From Hyphomicrobiales bacterium (lineage in GTDB: Bacteria > Pseudomonadota > Alphaproteobacteria > Rhizobiales > Afifellaceae): DNA of 8,302 nucleotides. The notes under the pieces were generated by a model. The model saw nothing but the letters and a program-made list of their open reading frames with translations. It was not told the origin of the DNA and made no database searches. Below, in pieces: positions 7,083 to 8,302 of the stretch. The translations under genes and the position numbers were made by a program. The DNA is taken from the NCBI GenBank assembly GCA_013812985.1, contig JACCSN010000432.1, forward strand, positions 1-8,302, in the 5' to 3' direction. The number at the start of each line of letters is the position of its first letter. The first letter of the stretch is position 1.

Positions 7083-7128
7083 CGGACCATTCGGACGGTC
7101 CCGCGTCGGGACGCCGCAAGGTGGTCCG
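7083..7128 (-). promoter_or_regulatory. Nested hairpin immediately after the cupin stop codon
   Basis: An outer 7-bp inverted repeat (CGGACCA 7083-7089, TGGTCCG 7122-7128) encloses a 6-bp stem with a 3-nt loop (GTCCCG 7098-7103, CGGGAC 7107-7112). The structure directly abuts the cupin TGA at 7129-7131. There is no T-run after it, so it is a poor intrinsic terminator. It could mark an mRNA processing point or lower expression of downstream transporter genes. The 114-nt spacer 7015-7128 shows no clear promoter. Confidence 0.45.
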
Positions 7129-7635
7129 TCAGGATTTCCCATCGAATTCGGCAAGGTCCTCGCCATCGTAGTACTGAGCCGGTGTGATCCGGCCGAAGAG
7201 GTTGAGGGAAGGAAGAGAGTCGCTGCCGGGCGCCGCGTCCACGGCGATCTTGCCCGAGTCGGGATACTCGATGATGTCGGTGGGACCCTCCACGGACAGA
7301 GCGAGATAACGCAGCTCCGCATGGCCCGTATTGATGATCTGGTGCGCTTCCTTTCCCGCGGGGGCGGCGATGATGTCGCCCGCACGGATCGGAAGTGTCT
7401 CGCCGTCCAGCCGCCTCACGCCTTCCCCTTCCAGGATGAAGAAAAGCTCGTCCGACACATGGTGACGGTGGAAGGGACAAGCACTCTTTCCCGGCGGGAC
7501 GACCACGAGCGAACAGCCGATCCTGCTCGAACCGATGAGCGGACCCACTTGAGCGACTCGAGCGGAGAACCCCTTCCCGTCTCCAATCTGCCGCATCGTC
7601 AGATCGCCGAGGTTGATGATGCGCTTCTCACCCAT
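7129..7635 (-). CDS. Single-domain cupin protein
   Basis: A 168-residue small beta-barrel protein with both cupin motifs. Motif 1 gives H56, H58 and E63 (HRHHVSDE), and motif 2 gives H98 with N102 (GDIIAAPAGKEAHQIIN, about 86-102), so all four metal ligands are intact. The C-terminal part carries EYPDSGK (123-129) and YYDGE (155-159). The frame is open to an ATG at 7767, but the start at 7635 is preferred: it has GGGGAG 7 nt upstream, and the first 44 codons of the longer form are basic, without cupin character. Its role is unknown; cupins range from dioxygenases and isomerases to binding or regulatory proteins. Position between a VOC gene and livM suggests work on, or sensing of, the imported compound (inference). 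Confidence 0.85.
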   Translation of the reverse strand: MGEKRIINLGDLTMRQIGDGKGFSARVAQVGPLIGSSRIGCSLVVVPPGKSACPFHRHHVSDELFFILEGEGVRRLDGETLPIRAGDIIAAPAGKEAHQIINTGHAELRYLALSVEGPTDIIEYPDSGKIAVDAAPGSDSLPSLNLFGRITPAQYYDGEDLAEFDGKS

Positions 7636-7770
7636 GGTGGCACTCCCCGACCGGTTGACCTGTGCGGCCACTATCCGCGCCGACAGAGCTTGCACAAGGC
7701 TCCCCAACGTCCGCTTCCCACTCCAAAACGGTAGTTTAGCCTTGGATGCCAAGCGTCGGATTTTCATTCA
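7636..7770 (-). other. Spacer between VOC and cupin genes with a small dyad; possible internal promoter region
   Basis: This 135-nt spacer has visibly more A/T runs than its neighbours and contains CTTGG-ATG-CCAAG (7741-7753), a 5-bp dyad suited to an operator or a small hairpin. The stretch is open in the cupin frame, but its translation (basic, Ser/Ala-rich) resembles no part of a cupin. A weak TTGTGC/GATAGT pair with 16-nt spacing can be drawn on the minus strand; it is too poor a match to call a promoter. Confidence 0.25.
7643..7648 (-). promoter_or_regulatory. Ribosome binding site deciding the cupin start
   Basis: GGGGAG on the minus strand lies 7 nt before the ATG at 7635. This favours the 168-residue cupin over a 212-residue form beginning at 7767, which lacks a comparable site. 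Confidence 0.6.
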
Positions 7771-8178
7771 TTAGTTTGCCTCACCCGACCGGCGAGGCGG
7801 TGTTTCGCTCCACGCGTTGGCATGCTCGCTGAAGTCCGGACGCTGCGGATTGACGACGCAGAAGCGGTGCCCGGTCGGCGCCTCCATGACGATCCATCGC
7901 TTGATGGCCGCGATGCGCTTGGCCCCCAATGCCTCCAGTCGCGCGGCTTCGGCCTCCGTGTCGTCGGTCTCGATGTCGAGGTGTACGCGACTGTCATGCT
8001 CGACCTGCTGCAGGAGCATGACGATCTCGCCGTCAGGAGTTTCAAGCTTGACGTATTTCGGGTCTTCCGGGTCGCGGACGGCGCGGTAGCCGAGCGCGTC
8101 GCTCCAGAACCGAGCGGCGGCGTCCAAATCGTCCACGCGGCAGTCGATCACCAGGCCTGCGAGACGGCTCTTGTGCAT
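7771..8178 (-). CDS. VOC/glyoxalase-like domain protein
   Basis: A 135-residue protein with one vicinal-oxygen-chelate domain made of two beta-alpha-beta-beta-beta repeats. Visible markers are GLVIDCRVDDLDAAARFWSD (8-27), with the ALGY turn (28-31), SRVHLDIETDD (63-73), EAARLEALGAKRI (77-89) and the closing MEAPTGHRFCVVNP (98-111). The pattern resembles the Glyoxalase_6-type group. H66 is a candidate metal ligand, and only one such domain is present, so it probably acts as a dimer. The substrate is not predictable: the fold covers glyoxalases, extradiol dioxygenases, epimerases and resistance proteins. The start at 8178 has AAGGAG 7 nt upstream, overlapping the TAA of the LivH-type gene, so the two are very likely co-transcribed. 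The C-terminal tail (about 112-135) is polar and probably disordered. Confidence 0.85.
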   Translation of the reverse strand: MHKSRLAGLVIDCRVDDLDAAARFWSDALGYRAVRDPEDPKYVKLETPDGEIVMLLQQVEHDSRVHLDIETDDTEAEAARLEALGAKRIAAIKRWIVMEAPTGHRFCVVNPQRPDFSEHANAWSETPPRRSGEAN

Positions 8179-8185
8179 GTCTTGT

Positions 8186-8191
8186 CTCCTT
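8186..8191 (-). promoter_or_regulatory. Ribosome binding site of the VOC gene inside the livH stop codon
   Basis: AAGGAG shares its first two bases with the TAA stop of the upstream permease and sits 7 nt before the ATG at 8178. This arrangement is typical of tightly coupled operon genes. Confidence 0.7.
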
Positions 8192-8302
8192 ACACCCGTT
8201 CGATGATCTTCTCGCCGAACAGGCCCTGCGGCCGGAACAGGAGGAAGATCAGCGCGATCACATAAGCGAGCCAGCTCTCGATGCCGCCGCCGACCAGCGG
8301 CC
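8190..8302 (-). CDS. livH: ABC transporter permease, LivH type, C-terminal 36 residues (truncated by window edge)
   Basis: Only the end of the gene is visible. It reads as a final hydrophobic helix followed by LFRPQGLFGEKIIERV and TAA. The F-R-P-Q/N-G-L-F-G ending after a hydrophobic helix is the standard C-terminus of LivH/LivM-family permeases. Since a LivM-type gene lies downstream in the window, this is most simply the LivH-type partner. The rest of the protein lies beyond base 8302. Assignment to LivH rather than a second LivM-like permease rests on gene context. The VOC gene begins 11 nt after its stop. Confidence 0.8.
   Translation of the reverse strand, partial: PLVGGGIESWLAYVIALIFLLFRPQGLFGEKIIERV

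Noticed and set aside
4484..7480. A 998-codon open frame on the minus strand running from within the cupin gene, across livM, into the binding protein
   Set aside because: Only its last 440 codons encode a recognisable protein, with a signal peptide and RBS at 5806. The upstream part is an out-of-frame shadow of livM and the cupin, kept open by high GC. It is not a fusion protein.
7778..7798. GCCTC/GAGGC inverted repeat over the end of the VOC gene
   Set aside because: It has only a 5-bp stem with an 11-nt loop inside coding sequence and no T-run, so it is within chance expectation at this GC content.
1..8302. Mobile element, defence system, CRISPR array or RNA gene
   Set aside because: No transposase, integrase, direct-repeat array, tRNA-like or rRNA-like sequence was seen. 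The content is a co-directional metabolic operon.

Overview
The window looks like part of one long catabolic transcription unit from a high-GC proteobacterium, most likely an alphaproteobacterium of the Hyphomicrobiales (Rhizobiales) type. That placement is inferred from GC-rich codons, Shine-Dalgarno-led starts, tight gene packing and the style of the Liv-type transporter; no taxonomic marker gene is present. All ten genes are on the minus strand, so transcription runs from base 8302 towards base 1. Both ends cut through genes.

In transcription order: (i) the last 36 codons of a LivH-type permease (8190-8302); (ii) a small VOC/glyoxalase-like protein (7771-8178) and a single-domain cupin (7129-7635), placed between the two permease genes; (iii) a LivM-type permease (5935-7014); (iv) a periplasmic substrate-binding protein with a Sec signal peptide (4484-5806); (v) a LivF-type ATPase (3556-4437); (vi) a PaaK-like adenylate-forming enzyme with an aberrant P-loop, overlapping the ATPase gene (2321-3568); (vii) 3-hydroxyisobutyrate dehydrogenase mmsB (1385-2287), a short-chain enoyl-CoA hydratase (615-1388), and the N-terminal part of CoA-acylating methylmalonate-semialdehyde dehydrogenase mmsA (1-572). 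A LivG-type ATPase is not in the window and would be expected upstream of 8302.

Working model (inference): a branched-chain-amino-acid-family ABC importer brings in an organic acid or amino acid. The PaaK-like protein may attach it to CoA. The mmsB/hydratase/mmsA block performs the distal steps of valine/isobutyrate breakdown: methacrylyl-CoA to 3-hydroxyisobutyryl-CoA, then after hydrolysis to 3-hydroxyisobutyrate, methylmalonate semialdehyde and propionyl-CoA. The 3-hydroxyisobutyryl-CoA hydrolase and the acyl-CoA dehydrogenase of that pathway are not in the window. The transported ligand and the jobs of the VOC and cupin proteins cannot be read from sequence.

The spacers around the transporter genes (7636-7770, 7015-7128, 5807-5934, 4438-4483) each contain inverted repeats without a following T-run. 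They are better explained as mRNA-processing/stability hairpins or operators than as intrinsic terminators. No RNA genes, mobile elements, CRISPR arrays or confident promoters were seen. No spacer exceeds 300 bases.
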